A stretch of 64,000 nt of DNA from the NCBI RefSeq assembly GCF_008274785.1, contig NZ_VTPU01000002.1, forward strand, positions 1-64,000, written 5' to 3'. A program made the translations under genes and the position numbers. The DNA comes from Halomonas eurihalina (GTDB taxonomy: Bacteria; Pseudomonadota; Gammaproteobacteria; Pseudomonadales; Halomonadaceae). The number at the start of each line of letters is the position of its first letter. Position 1 is the stretch's first letter. A model generated the notes under the pieces. It did no database searches. It worked only from the letters and a program-made list of their open reading frames with translations, and was not told where the DNA came from. Shown here piece after piece: positions 63,942 through 64,000 of the stretch.

Positions 63942-64000
63942 GCTGCCTCCCTGAACATACTGGCTTATCTAGTATCGTCATTTCCTGAACGTAGTGTCGG

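Overview
The window looks like chromosome from a halophilic gammaproteobacterium of the Halomonadaceae, most likely Halomonas or a close relative. This is inferred from gene content and protein style: 5S rRNA, HisC, RadA, SelD-MnmH, YjaG, YaeR, a BCCT betaine/choline carrier and choline sulfatase, all in G+C-rich DNA. No database search was possible.

1-8.9 kb is ordinary core genome: the 3' end of a 5S rRNA with two terminators, yaeR, hisC, an AEC-type permease, an NlpE-like lipoprotein, radA, the selD-mnmH selenouridine operon, an alkyltransferase-like protein, yjaG and a small outer-membrane protein. 9-18 kb is accessory. It holds a secreted metallo-beta-lactamase-fold hydrolase with a divergent LysR regulator, an unusual ACP-thioesterase-cytochrome P450 fusion facing a RhlA-like acyltransferase, and a VTT membrane domain fused to a mercuric-reductase-like flavoprotein.

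18.2-26.6 kb is an osmoprotectant supply block. It has a LysR regulator, a pair best read as tmpA-tmpB (trimethylaminoethylphosphonate to glycine betaine plus phosphate), a SulP anion transporter, a BCCT transporter and choline sulfatase betC. The SulP operon and betC carry nearly the same 47-bp element and similar leaders, which suggests co-regulation.

26.6-52.5 kb is a decayed integrative conjugative element (ICE) region. Two direct repeats of about 1.67 kb each contain a tRNA-Thr(UGU) 3' half, a tyrosine integrase and the end of a MobH-type relaxase gene. Broken parA, dnaB and helicase genes lie on the other side of the att sites. The 22.5 kb between the two tRNA ends therefore reads as one collapsed ICE. 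Its cargo is a biosynthetic cluster at 31.7-45.3 kb that is visibly richer in A+T: a class III CoA-transferase, an Fe(II)/2-oxoglutarate oxygenase, a homocitrate-synthase-like enzyme, a methyltransferase, a glutamine-dependent asparagine-synthetase-like enzyme, an alpha/beta hydrolase, two tandem paralogous ATP-grasp ligases, an MFS exporter, a PrpF-type isomerase and a third ATP-grasp ligase. Most genes overlap by 1-4 bases. I recognise no known product. The logic is an NRPS-free, ligase-built small peptide or amide made from an unusual polycarboxylic acid, and this is the strongest candidate for an undescribed system here.

52.5-64 kb is a second accessory region: IS remnants (ISL3, IS3 and IS5 types), an HSL-family esterase, a BASS transporter, a serine hydrolase, a SphA-like outer-membrane protein, an intact SDR, truncated pieces of FadB, a thiolase and an acyl-CoA ligase, and a regulator with two TetR domains. 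It reads as a degraded lipid or short-chain acyl catabolic cluster.
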